Assembly: GCF_016545825.1 (NCBI RefSeq)
Contig: NC_052614.1
Coordinates: 23,082,559-23,146,558, forward strand
Direction of reading: 5' to 3'
Length of the DNA stretch: 64,000 nucleotides
DNA from: Eucalyptus grandis
Lineage: Eukaryota; Streptophyta; Magnoliopsida; Myrtales; Myrtaceae
The translations under genes were made by a program, and so were the position numbers. The notes beneath the pieces are model-generated. The model did not search any database. It saw only the letters and a program-made list of their open reading frames with translations, and was not told the origin of the DNA. Shown in pieces: positions 35,461 through 46,572 of this stretch (positions within the stretch are counted from its first letter, which is position 1; the number at the start of each line of letters is the position of its first letter).

Positions 35461-36445
35461 TTGGTCTGGTGGAACTTGAGGTATGATGGTGGATAACAGC
35501 AATTTGAGCACATTTTCTGTTTATTTTTCATTTATTATTTTGTTCATTTCATTTTTATATCCCCTCCTTCTTCTTTTTCACAAAAAAAGCAATTTGCCAG
35601 CAAAAATCAGGTCTCCACACTTGATTGTACCAATTTAACAAATTTCAGAAGTCAATTGTGTTTTTTAAGAATTTCGGGATTTGTTAATACTTAAAAGTTT
35701 TCTGATTTTTAGTGCACAAATCTCAACAAATTTCAATTACTATATTGACTACGAAAGCCAAATTTAGTGCCACGGGTAGTTATTCTAGTCAAGTTTCATA
35801 GACAAAACATAAACGGTGTGACTATGGAATAACCGTTAAACATGATAACTGTTCCCAATTGGTTTGACAACAATAGTGCTATTAGCTTGTCTTAAAATCC
35901 AATTAAACATTCTCACGCTAAACATAACGATATCTCGTGGTTGAGTTTGCGAACACCAGTAATTAAATAGCGGGCAGTTTTATTAAGCCCCTGGGTAAAA
36001 TAAAAATGATGTATTTTGAATGATTTTAGGTTAACTTTTGTTTGCTGCATATTCTTTAATATTTAAAAATCTATAATGCATCATGAGACCTAAGATAAAT
36101 TGCAATACATCTTTGAGTCTCTTTCTCTTTTTAACATTTCTGTTCATTTCCCCGTTTATCCAGCAACTGTAAGATAAATGACTATGCACCATGCTTTTTC
36201 CTTCTAAGCCAAGGTTGCTGATAATGCGTAGACATTGTCATCAGAGTGTCATACTTTTCATGGGTTCCATGATCTGTCCACGTCTATGGAAATAGTTGTG
36301 TTCAACGATTAATTTGTTTGCTTAATTTGCTTATTTAGCAAGGAAAGAAATAAGGACTAATCAGAGCAATGAGTCAACAAATGCTTTTCAATACATCTAG
36401 GAAGATAACTGACCATGTGTCTTGTTCTTCTGTTCCAAGGGGCGG
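35461..36445. other. Spacer before the kinase relic
   Basis: AT-rich. Exons for the N-terminal part of the kinase should lie here if the locus were complete, but no matching segment is visible. Confidence 0.45.
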
Positions 36446-38288
36446 ATGATCCATAGACTACGTCATCCAAATGTTGCTCTTTTCATGGGTGCTGTGGCCT
36501 GTCCTCCACATCTGTCTATCATTATGGAGTTTCTGCCAAGGTACAATTTTTTGTACCTTAAAAAACCTTGGTAGTATGGGAACAACATCTATTGTTTTTA
36601 GGGGGATGCAGCTCATTTTTGTACTGTTAAAGGGTGTTACTATTTTGATGGTGTGCGACAATCTCATCTTGCTGTCTGATTTTTACTTTTGTTTACTTCT
36701 TCAGGGGAAGCTTGAATAGTATCATACATCGTCCTCACTATCATATTGATGAGAGACGCAGGATAAAAATGGCCCTTGATGTGGTATGAAATAAGTGGTC
36801 TCCCTTCTCTTCGGGGTTGGAGATATAGAGATTTCCTTTTCTGAAATCCATTTAAGTGCTTATGCAAATTTTACAAGCAAGGGGAACGAATTGCTTGCCC
36901 ACAAGCATCCCAACAATAGTTCATCGAGATTTGAAATCACCAAATCTTCTTGTTGACAAAAACTGAATTGTCAAAGTACGTGAAACTCATCAATGTTGCC
37001 TGACACTTTTATTTTCGTTCTTTCACTTCTTTAAATAGTAAATCAAGCTATTCTCTTCTGTGCATATCATTCATCCACTCCTAGGTGCTACTAACATCTT
37101 GCTTGGCCTTTTTCTCTTTTTCTTGGATACTCTTTCCCTGACATTGTGAGTTCCTCCGATATGCTCGATATTGACTGGTATTAGCTTATTCTGGGATAAC
37201 ATGTGAACTTTATTTCTTGTAGGCTTTGACTTCTCATTCTCTCTTTTCACTGCCATACGTGAACTTATATTTTTATAGAACCCTGATGTGGATGATTCTT
37301 GATTTACCAAACTTGTTAATGCCATGCAATTTCCATCAGAAATGTGCTCTGTGATTTCGATGTGAATAATGATCAAAGTTTGCAGTAAAATGCCATTTGC
37401 ATCCTCACTAAAATTTATAGTTGTGCAGATCTGTCATTTTGGGTTGTCACGCTTGAAGTATAATACTTCCTTGTCATCCAAGTCAACTGTTGGAACGTTA
37501 AATTTGGAAGCTTTCTTGAAAATCATTCTTGAAGAGTTTTCAAGGATGGAGAGAGAAAGATATCCAACTATATTGAAATAGGAAGACATTTGGATGGTTT
37601 CTACTGATAGCTTTCAGTGAAGTTAAATGGACAATTAGCAACAAAAGAGGAAACAAAGAGAAAACAATTGGAAACATCATTTTTGGTCATTTTGAAAGTA
37701 AACTTCTTCTCTAATGCAATCTTAAACAATCCGACAAACAAGTTCATAGTGTTTCAATTTGTGAAATTAGAAAACAGTTTGCCATAGCATTACTAAACAA
37801 TGCCCTAAGAGTTCGAGAGTCTTGTTTTCCAAATTTATTTTGTACTTGGATTTGAAAGAAACCAATCTTGATGTTTCTCAATTTGTGAGATTGAGAAGAT
37901 GAAACTTTATTTGATCAGAGACTCTGCTTGGATGTGACTGCCAGGGAAAAACAGTTTTATAAGAGCTATATAACTGATGTTATTCTCTCTATAGATGTAC
38001 TGATATCATATGTGCTGCTTAAGATGATATAGTTAACCACTGCACTTCCATTTCATAAGCTTAAGCTGTAGGAGCGACAAAACTTTATTCGATGTTTCGT
38101 GGGTTGTGCAGATGTGGCATTTTTAGTTTTGGAGTCATTCTCTGAGAGCTTGCCGCGTTGAGAGTATCTTGGACTGGGATGAACCCGATGCAGCTTGTAG
38201 GCGACGTAGGTTTTCAAAATCGCCGCCTCAAGATCCCCAAAGAAGTCGATCCCTTGGTTGGAAAGATCATCTGGGAATGTCGGCAGAC
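36446..38288 (+). pseudogene. EDR1/CTR1-like Raf-type MAPKKK, kinase-domain relic
   Basis: Five exon pieces give the kinase domain in order. 36446-36540: Arg-His-Pro-Asn-Val to Glu-Phe-Leu-Pro-Arg, donor GT at 36541. 36705-36783: Gly-Ser-Leu to Met-Ala-Leu-Asp-Val. 36877-36975: the catalytic loop [10 protein letters not shown], donor 36976. 37429-37496: the DFG site and activation segment. About 38112-38288: subdomains IX-X, donor 38289. Raf-like MAPKKKs restrain ethylene or salicylate-linked defence signalling in the cytosol. Damage: TGA for Trp at 36964-36966 and again near 38146; DFG is now HFG; the acceptor before 36877 is AA; the exon with the APE motif is missing, as are all N-terminal exons. 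It is a spliced-gene fragment, not a retrocopy, since introns remain. Confidence 0.87.
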
Positions 38289-38374
38289 GTAAGAAAAACT
38301 TGCAGCTTTCAGATCAGATTGATCAGTCTCGAGTTCCCACTTTAGTTCACGTAGCAGCTTCACTTCGCCAGGGC
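38289..38374. other. Junction between kinase relic and LINE relic
   Basis: Begins with the GT donor of the last kinase exon. The next kinase exon is absent. Confidence 0.4.
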
Positions 38375-39050
38375 TCACAAAGTATTTCGTGGCTTCTGGA
38401 ATCCCCGTTGCTTCAGCTTTGGATCGCCAACGAGACGGTCACGGAGCGGGCACGACCGTCGGATCAGTGTCCCATGGCAGTCGCGGCACACAAAAGCTAT
38501 GGCGCCTTCCCCTGTATCTGGGACGAACGACCCATCGACGTTGATTTTTGAGCACGTCGGGAGCTGGCGCTGTCCAAACCAGGGGTAAAATCGCTTCTTC
38601 TTTTGAGTCCCCGATGAAGTTACCGCCACCCACCTGGCAAATGTTTCGATTCATCGCCAGGGGCGATGATGAATAGGGTGTTCGGATTTTGAGCTCTGAG
38701 CACAAAATTGTTGCGGGCTTTCCAGATCTGCCAGAGCAACGATGAGAGGAGTTCAAACGAGACCGATGCGTGTTTGAAATTCGCTAGCCATGCCTCCAAC
38801 CTGGTCGATCGGTCCGTGAATGTTCATTCTGATATTGATTGATGGGTTTTCCCAAATTTTGTTTTGTCCAGGGACACGGGAGGAAGAGATGTCCAGTGGT
38901 TTCTTGGATGTCGCCCACATAGCGTGCGGGTAGTCTCAGGTAGAATCTCTCTTTTGTACAAATTTTCCTTGGTCGCCGAGTGCGTTGTGACATGGCTGCC
39001 AGGGAAAGCTTGGTGGTGGTGATAATCGTCTTCCATCCCCAATCAGTAAC
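38375..39050 (-). pseudogene. LINE 3' relic: zf-RVT region and RNase H fragment
   Basis: On the minus strand, around 38980-38830, stands the LPTKENLY-like start of the plant LINE zinc-binding region (zf-RVT). Further on, about 38560-38490, is Lys-Ile-Asn-Val-Asp-Gly-Ser, the first strand of the RNase H-like domain with its catalytic Asp. Several frameshifts separate them. The order matches the LINE at 53808-59813, so this is the tail of a related but older, 5'-truncated insertion. No poly-A tail or TSD is clear. Confidence 0.72.
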
Positions 39051-40490
39051 AGACGCCATCACGTCTCTCTCGCTGGCCACCGCAGCCTTGGACGTAAAGG
39101 AGCAGAGCGTCGACGCCCATCACCACCGTCAATCGAACTTCTCTCCCATGCTCTGTCTCTCTCTCTCGTCCAATGCGTTGGAGATTCCTTTTAAGCTGAT
39201 GATTTCATGCTCTGCAGGAGAATTCGCAGCAACAACAACAACAACAACCGCTGCAATACACTCTCTAAAACATGGTGTGCACGCGAGGGCTGAGGAACCG
39301 AGCGAAGCAAGAACACAATGCACGGACCGAAAAAATCATATGATTGTTCTGTATTGCCCTTTGTTGAAAGGTTTAATTTGCTATCTCAGTTGTTTTCTAA
39401 TGTTTGGTCTCAGATTCGTCGATTGCTCGCTAGCAATAATTAGCTAGGTTTCTCATGTTATATTCCTCGCCAATTGATGGGAATTCCTATTTGTGTAACA
39501 CCTCGCCCTTCATGTTCACCACCTATTCGACGTTTTGCCTCAAAGATGTCAACAATGAATTAATTGATCGATTTGAGATTGCATGGGAATGGTTTGTGTT
39601 ATTGTTCAGTGTACTGATCATATATTGCGAATAAATGCTTCATCCTTTGATGGCCTAGAGTTCTCCTTCCCTTGGTGCTTTCGTTTACTTTGTTCTTGGT
39701 GAATTAAATACTGCTTTGGGAGCGTGGCTGAACTGTTCTCTAAACTGAGAGCCTCTGGATTTATGCTTGAGCTTGAGGTGTTCCAAGTGCATGTATCATA
39801 ATCGTCTAGGTGTTAATGTAGAGAAATCATCTATAACCACAAGTTGTTCATATGTTGGAGTTGTGGTTTTTCTTTCGCATGCTAACTACTGCTCTGTTTT
39901 GCCTCGCAAATCAAGTATCGTTTGTGTCATGCTTGCAATGCACGTGCAAGTACATGGTGGTTTATTTCGGTTTTCACCATTAGCTTGCACAATATTCATT
40001 TCAAGATGTGTTATTTTTTGAATTTGTACACCTGCTGCATCGTAGGCTAGCTGAATCTGTCTATTCTTATTGTATATGGCTCAAATTTACTGGATTAATT
40101 GTTGTTTTTGCTGTACATATTCAAAAATATGTTGATTTCTTGGCTATGAGTGTTGTATGAAAAATATGTTGATTTCTTGGCTGTGAATGCTGTGTATGTT
40201 CATAACATGCTATAGTCATGGTTATAAATGCTGTCAGTCACTTAAATTTGCTGGATTCATGGTCATGCCTGCTGTCCATATTCATTTGTTGTTCAAACAA
40301 CAATGGCCAAGACTTGTCTATGTGTTATCTTAGTCATATTAGTTGAGGTGAGGAATTCATGTTAATTTTCGAGGGAGATAATCATGATGTCATGCTTTAA
40401 TTTGCTGAAATTGAACATGTGCCCGTTGTACAAGCATTGATGATCTTCACTTGACTTCAATTAGTTCTCATATTGCTCACGTGAGCGCAT
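39051..40490. other. Spacer before the PCBER-like array
   Basis: A short (AAC)n run lies at about 39227-39249. Near 40100-40280 a phrase (TTGATTTCTTGGCT..TGAATGCTG) is loosely repeated two or three times. No exon 1-3 of a PCBER copy is found upstream of the fragment at 40491. Confidence 0.45.
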
Positions 40491-40921
40491 GTTCTATACC
40501 GTCAAAGCTGTGGATGATCCAAGGACCCTGGACAGAATTCTGTACATGAGACCTCCTGCCAACACTTACTCGTTTAATGATTTCGTGTCTTTGTGGGAGA
40601 GAAAGATTGGCAAGGACCTGGAGAGAGTGTATGTTCCAGAGGAGCATGTTCTGAAGAACATTCAAGGTTAGGGATGCTTTTCCATTAGATTTAAGCATGT
40701 GAAATTATCTATATTCTCAAGCTTCGATTGGTCTACTTTTCCGGTCATATTGCAGTGGCGGCAGTTCCACTCAATGCCTGGTTGGCCATATTCCATTCTG
40801 TCTACATGAAAGGAGACCAAACCAACTTCAAAATTGAACCATCGTTTAGAGTGGAGCTTCTGAGCTCTATCCCGATGTCAAATACACGACTGTGGATTAG
40901 TACCTTGATCAGTTTGTCTAA
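40491..40921 (+). pseudogene. PCBER-like reductase fragment, exons 4-5 (copy 1)
   Basis: 40491-40666 matches exon 4 of the intact gene from Tyr-Thr-x-Lys-Ala-Val-Asp-Asp-Pro to Asn-Ile-Gln (donor GT at 40667); the first part of exon 4 is replaced. 40756-40921 matches exon 5 after a TTGCAG acceptor. Exon 5 carries a frameshift near 40856 and a TAG where Gln is expected near 40900. Exons 1-3 are absent. It is the most distant and most truncated member of the array. Confidence 0.85.
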
Positions 40922-42414
40922 TTATTGAAACCGACTGTGCTTGGTAATTTTCTCACATCAACTCGAATCATAGATAATATAGGATGCTGCTTCTCAAGAT
41001 CCTCGTGTGAAATGTTGCTCCCGCTGATCATCTCATGGCTTGTACAACCTCCAATTATAGGGACATGCTATAAACAATCAATATGTGCGAATCTACACAG
41101 TGCTTGGAGAAGTTAATTCTGTTTTGGAGTTGACATGGGTTTATGGGCCAAGCTAAAAGAAAGACATGGGTTTCTCCATTTCTGAGGCATGTCATGCTAT
41201 GTCGCTCCTTCTTTATGAAACGAAATTTCTGCTGTCCATCTTATCAAATAGTCTGCGATGCCAATAATAGTGTATGTCTGGAATTACGACCGAATAGAAG
41301 TTGTGAACGGGGTCAAGATCGTGCTAAATTGCTATCATTTGGGTTCATTTAAATTTAGAAAGTGAATACTAATAATAAATCTTAGTATATACTCCAACCG
41401 GGAGTTTTCGTAGATTCATTGCGCTTCTTGAAATTGGAAGATTTTTTGCTGTCGAGACCGACAAAAGACTTTTGCCATTATATTAGGAGAGTTGTTATAA
41501 CGCTATGGGACAAGTTCAGTAATAAGTATTTGATTGTTGATTATTCGTCTCAAACTTTAATAATTCCTTTCAAGTGTTTAAATTCTAAGCAAGTTGTTAA
41601 CAATTTTAAAATGGTTTTATCCTTGCCATTTAACTTCACAATTCATATGAAAGTAAGGACATCCTGACCTCAATTCGATCTGATCTCCCTGCTGGAATAG
41701 TGATCACTTTGGACTCAATTGCGACAGATTTCTAGAGTTGATTCACAGAAGAGTAGCAGCAGGGGGTCGATTTGGACTGGCCCAAAACTTCAGGAGTCAC
41801 ATTTAAAATTTAGCAATTTATATTGTTGGTAAGAGTTTTGCGATTATATCTACGTGTATGCATAACAACGAAACAAAGCAGTTTTAGCCAAACTCTAATA
41901 CTTTTGTCTACTCTTCTCCCATCTCTCCCATAATACTTTTGTCTACTCTTCTCCCATCTCTCCCATGAGATATTTTATCCAGGCTATAACCATCTCATAT
42001 CTGACATTATCATGTCTTGGGTAGGGATCAAATATAGGATATGGCAAATTATATCTTATTCCGACTTTTATTATGACTACCAAATTTAATCAACAGTCTG
42101 TGCCGTTCCAATTGCTGCCTCCACTCGTTTGCTTCTCTCTCTTGCAGCATGGCTTTCTCGGCGGTTTGATAGAGATGCAGTGTAGCTCTATGCTCTTGTT
42201 TGAGCAAACGTATTCTTTTGGCGCGATGATGGGTGTTCCTCCACAGTCGCGTAATTTTCTGTAATCGTGTGATGCAATTCAGAGGAATGACATGTATATA
42301 TGAGCTCAAACATCAACCACATTGGATTGTGCATATGCATTGTGCATGCACGCGCACGGTCTCGTTTAGTTTTGAAAAACGCAATTACATTTCACACCAT
42401 TTGCTTTGTTGCAG
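40922..42414. other. Spacer within the array
   Basis: 40940-41130 continues the 3' flank homology seen after the other copies (AATATAGGATGCTGCTTCTCA). A 35-bp tandem pair lies at 41896-41965. A minus-strand 86-codon frame at 42309-42049 is Gln/Arg/Leu-rich and coiled-coil-like, without a known family. Confidence 0.5.
41896..41965. repeat. Two-copy 35-bp tandem repeat
   Basis: TAATACTTTTGTCTACTCTT begins both copies at 41896 and 41931, with identical text to the end. Confidence 0.95.
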
Positions 42415-42521
42415 ACCTTAAGAACGAAGAAGGCATTGTCGGCAAGTATGGTACTGATCCTAAAGATCTTATAAGCAATTTCTGGGTGCAAATAGTTTAT
42501 CCATTCAGCAATGCTCCCTAA
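42415..42521 (+). pseudogene. Unidentified terminal-exon-like fragment
   Basis: After a TTTGTTGCAG acceptor (AG 42413-42414) a frame of about 35 codons reads Asp-Leu-Lys-Asn-Glu-Glu-Gly-Ile-Val through Gln-Ile-Val-Tyr-Pro-Phe to TAA at 42519-42521. The text looks like real protein but matches no family I can name. It is not part of PCBER. It may be the last exon of an unrelated gene stranded inside the array. Confidence 0.3.
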
Positions 42522-43210
42522 AGCCAATGACTTCGGCATTGGACTTTAAAATACTCTCCACTAGACACAACTCCTATCTCTAATTTTGAGGTCACTCATC
42601 TAATTATTTACCCAAGTATGCGACATAAAAATTGTCAGATTGCCTGATACACCAGAGTTAAATCAGACAGAAAGCAGTGCTAATAGGCCTCAAAACTATT
42701 TCATAGTACCCAACTTCATCGACATTGGTCCTCAATCCAATGTTCATATCCACATCTTTCCAAAACCAATACCCAGTTAGTGGATAGTTTAGTAGTTGTT
42801 ACTTTGGGGGTTGACGGTCCATAATGAGTGGAGCTGAGCATGCTCACAAAAGCCAGAGGACTTACCTGATTTTTTATTACTTGCGAAAGTGTCCAAGAAA
42901 GCAGCATGTTTGCATTTTTATACTGGACAGAGTTATCTGGCAAATGCCTTAATAATTAAATCTTCAGTTTTCTTTTCTTCTATTTTTCTAATAGCTCTTG
43001 GGATCGAACTTGCTTCATTGCTTGTATTGATTCACTTGTAATCATTTTTTTACTCTGTTATAGTAAAATATTAAAACGCAAAATTCAGTCTCGTGTTTTC
43101 TTTATTTGCTAGAACTCATGTAAGCTTGTTCGATAAGGGGAACATGCACTAGTTTTTTTGTTGCTTTCTAATAAAAATGTTTCTTCTAATTCAATTAATT
43201 TTCTTCTAAG

Positions 43211-44315
43211 AGATTCTTGCCTTCAGAGTTTGGAAATGATGTGGATCATGTCCATGCTGTGGAGCGAGCAAAAAATGCATTTGCTATCAAGGCCAGGATT
43301 CGCCATCTTGTTGAGGCTGAGGAAATCCCTTATACCTATGTATCTTCTAACTTTTTTGCAGGTTACTTCCTCCCATCATTGTCACAGCCCGGGGCTACAG
43401 CTCCCCCTAGAGATAAAGTTGTTATCTTAGGGGATGGAAATGTAAAAGGTAAGAAGCAACTTGAGATTCGCATTTTAATTCATTGAGATTTTTCTGTAAA
43501 TTTTTCACAACTTTATTATGGTAGTAATCAGAATGGGGCAGTTGTTGGAGCTTGAGATTTCCAAGCATCTTCTGTATCTAGAGATGTTGGCCATTAGTCT
43601 CTCTTCTAGAGAGACTGATAGATGATATGGAAGTTCTGTGGTTTATCTTGGCACAATACCGCCTAGGCAGTAGATCATGAAGGTTATTTTAATGTATTGG
43701 GAGAGGAAAGAATGTATGGATGCAGTTGTCTGGTGATTCTGTTTACTGAGAAAGTTCTTCTTTGAATGCGAGCTGAATGGAACTCTAGGTATATCAATGG
43801 CTTATATTTATTAACCAAATTCTAAAATTCTCCCTATTAATACACAACGGTTTTTAACGAGGAGGATGACATTGGCACCCATACCATCAAAGCTGTGGAT
43901 GATCCGAGGACCTTGAACAAAATTCAGTACATCAAACCTCCTGCCAACACCTACTCGTTTAATATCTTGTGTCTTTGTGGGAGAGAAAGATCGGCAAGAC
44001 CCTGGAGAGGGTTTATGTTCCAGAGGAGCAAGTTCTAAAGAACATTCAAGGTCAGGGATTAGATTTAAGCACGTGTATTGCCTATTTCTCTCCAAGATTT
44101 AAGTATTCTGAAGTCAATCGGTCTACTTGTACTGTCATATTGCAGAGGCGGCAATTCTACTCAATGTGATATTGGCCATATCTCATTCTGTTTTCGTGAA
44201 AGGAGACCACATCAACTTTGAGATTGAGCCGTCTTTCGGAGTGGAAGCTTCAGAGCTCTATCTCGACGTCAAATACATGACCGAGAATCAGTACCTTGAT
44301 CAGTTTGTCCGATAG
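43211..44315 (+). pseudogene. PCBER-like reductase, exons 3-5 (copy 2), broken
   Basis: Exon 3 (43211-43448, 238 bp) has full length and frame, keeps the catalytic-Lys region and the Gly-Tyr-Phe-Leu-Pro loop normal for the family. Exon 4 (about 43853-44050) has lost its acceptor (CACAA/CGG where CAG/CGG is expected) and carries a one-base deletion near 43962. Exon 5 (44146-44315) is open, but its stop TGA has become CGA, adding one residue before TAG. Exons 1-2 are not found upstream. Homology with the intact gene extends into intron 2 (about 42760-43210 against 47945-48451), so the copy arose by segmental tandem duplication about 5.2 kb apart. Confidence 0.88.
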
Positions 44316-46432
44316 CCGAACCTGACTGTGTTTGGTAAGTTTCTCACATCAGTTTGAATCATGAATAATATAGGATTTTGCTAGTTAGGATCCTTGTGTG
44401 AAATGTCGCTCCCACCGATCATCTTATGGCATGTACAACCTCCAAATACGAGGACATACTATGAACATTCGATGTGTGTGCATCTATGCAGTCCTTAGAG
44501 AAGTTACTCCTGTTTTGGAGTTTGATATGGTTTTATGTCCAAGCTATGGTAAGCTAAAAGTTAGACACGGGTTTCTCTAATTTTGTATGTTATATGTGGT
44601 CCGTCCTCGGTGTAGGTAATGAATTGGAGCCACGAGGTCGAGCCTTGCCCCAAGCATGTGAGGTCGACCCTTGGTGAGGGCATTGAGGCCTTTGCCAAGG
44701 CTTGGCGATTGATGGAAGAAGAAGAGGAAACAAGTACGTAAGAAATGAAAAGAAACCGAAAAGAAAAAGAAGGGTAAAAAAGAGAGTGAAAAGAATACTT
44801 CTTTTTTAATTTCAAATTTTTTTCATGTGAGCATTGGTCATGTTATGTTAGAAGGCCGATGTTGATTGTATCTAGAAAGCATTGACACTCTTTGGGACAT
44901 ATTCGACACTCTAACACGTGTTCAATATGCTTTGACATGTTCCGACATGTGGTCAACAGGTGTTGAAAAATCTAACTTGTGATCAACTCTCCGGACACAC
45001 GAGTTCGGTGTTACACTTTGACACGTTTCGATACACAGTCAATAGATATCGAAAAATCTGACAAGTGGTTAACTCTTCCAACACGGTTTCACATGCGACT
45101 CTAGAATTCCGACACGTGATTTCGACACGCACGGGTCAATTTTAAAATTTTCAATAGATGACGAGTCAAAATGTAAATATGTACAAAAATAAATAGTAAT
45201 AAGAAAAATAAAAGGGAGAAAGGAGAAAACCTAATCTCCTCTTCTCTTTTGACTTTCATTCCTATATTTCACAAATTTTAGTGTAAATTCATTCTAGTCT
45301 TTTTATTATTATTTGTGAATTTAAATCAAATTATTTTGATTGAAATAATCATAGAAATGATAATTTATCATGTATATATATAAATATATATTTAATATAT
45401 GATGTGTCCTAATGTGCTCGATTTTTTTTATTTATTTATAGAAATAACGTGTCGGGATGTCATGTTGTGTTGTTTTGCAGGTCGCATATCGGTGTCGGTG
45501 CTACTTAGGATTGTATTGCAAGGTAAATCGTTAAAAAATTTAGAACTAAATTGATCAAATCAAAATATTTAAAATTGAATTGGTATGCATGTCAAAGGTT
45601 TAACAACTTTTTACTAATCATTCCATATTTCGACACTCGCGTTGTTGCTTTTTTCTCCCATAGAGGTTATGAATTACAAATATAGTAATCTTCTGTTGGC
45701 CAATTAAAGAACGGTCATCTTGTGTCAACCCTCCTAGGAAAAAGAATTTATTGAACCTCGAAACAGTAGCATAGCGGCTATGAAGCTGTATGATATCATG
45801 CTACCATAAAATAGCAGCTATGAAGCTGTATTATATCATGCTACCATATAAATGTAGAGTAGCTCATTGCCCATTTCATACCATTTTCTCATCTTTTTCA
45901 TTTGATAAAAGTCAACGTAAAAATGGTGGTGGGGTTCTTCCCCAGGTATAGTCATTGCGTTGGGTGGTTGGCTGTCGTCGATGGATAGCCCAGCGACGCC
46001 AGGTGGTCGGCAAAGTCGATAGCCTGGCGTGCCAAGGTGGTTGGCGCAGTCGATAGCTTGATTGGTGGAGTCTTGGGTATCTAGGAAAAAAAAAAAGTCA
46101 ACATAAAACGATGGTTTCAACTATTTCCTCATCAATTACGATTACTTAAATTTATAGCACCATCAAAATTAAATATTCTTGTTTTTTGCTAAGTTAAAAT
46201 CTATCTTACTTCACAATAATTTAGTTCATTACTGAAATCAGAAAATCGTTATCTTCCGTCTATTTTCCCACTTTTTAAGTACCATTTTCCAACAAAAAAA
46301 AAAAAGTACCATTTTTCCAATGAAGGATTTATTTCAACAAGAAAATTATTTCAATGAAAAGACGATTACGCCCTTCCGGAATCATCCGGTGACTCTCTAT
46401 CCCGTCACGAAGACAAGAACCGCCACCTTTTA

Positions 46433-46436
<4 letters not shown>
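44316..46436. other. Spacer between PCBER copies
   Basis: 44890-45130 holds repeated CGACACGTG-like and TCGAAAAATCTGAC phrases. 45960-46080 holds three copies of GTGGTYGGC...AGTCGATAGC. A GC-rich minus-strand ORF (46120-45836) is a by-product of that repeat. A 39-bp unit (AATAGC/TATGAAGCTGTATKATATCATGCTACCATA) is doubled near 45775-45848. No gene is supported. Confidence 0.5.
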
Positions 46437-46473
<37 letters not shown>

Positions 46474-46572
46474 ACACACACACACAAACATACAGTTATA
46501 ACAGAGTCACTTCAGAGACCGATCAAGATCGCCGGGAAGGACGACGCCTCCGCCGTGAAAACACCCTCCGAG
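46437..46572 (+). promoter_or_regulatory. 5' leader with pyrimidine-rich element of the PCBER-like gene
   Basis: An uninterrupted CT run (46437-46469) is followed by CTATAGACACACACACA and the start codon about 100 bases later. CT-rich blocks near the start site are common in plant promoters and leaders. No canonical TATA box is clear within 100 bases upstream. Repeat length here could vary between individuals. Confidence 0.45.

Noticed and set aside
46555..46572. Earlier GTG start for the PCBER-like protein
   Set aside because: Plant nuclear genes use ATG; the ATG at 46573 gives the family's normal 308-residue length and N-terminus.
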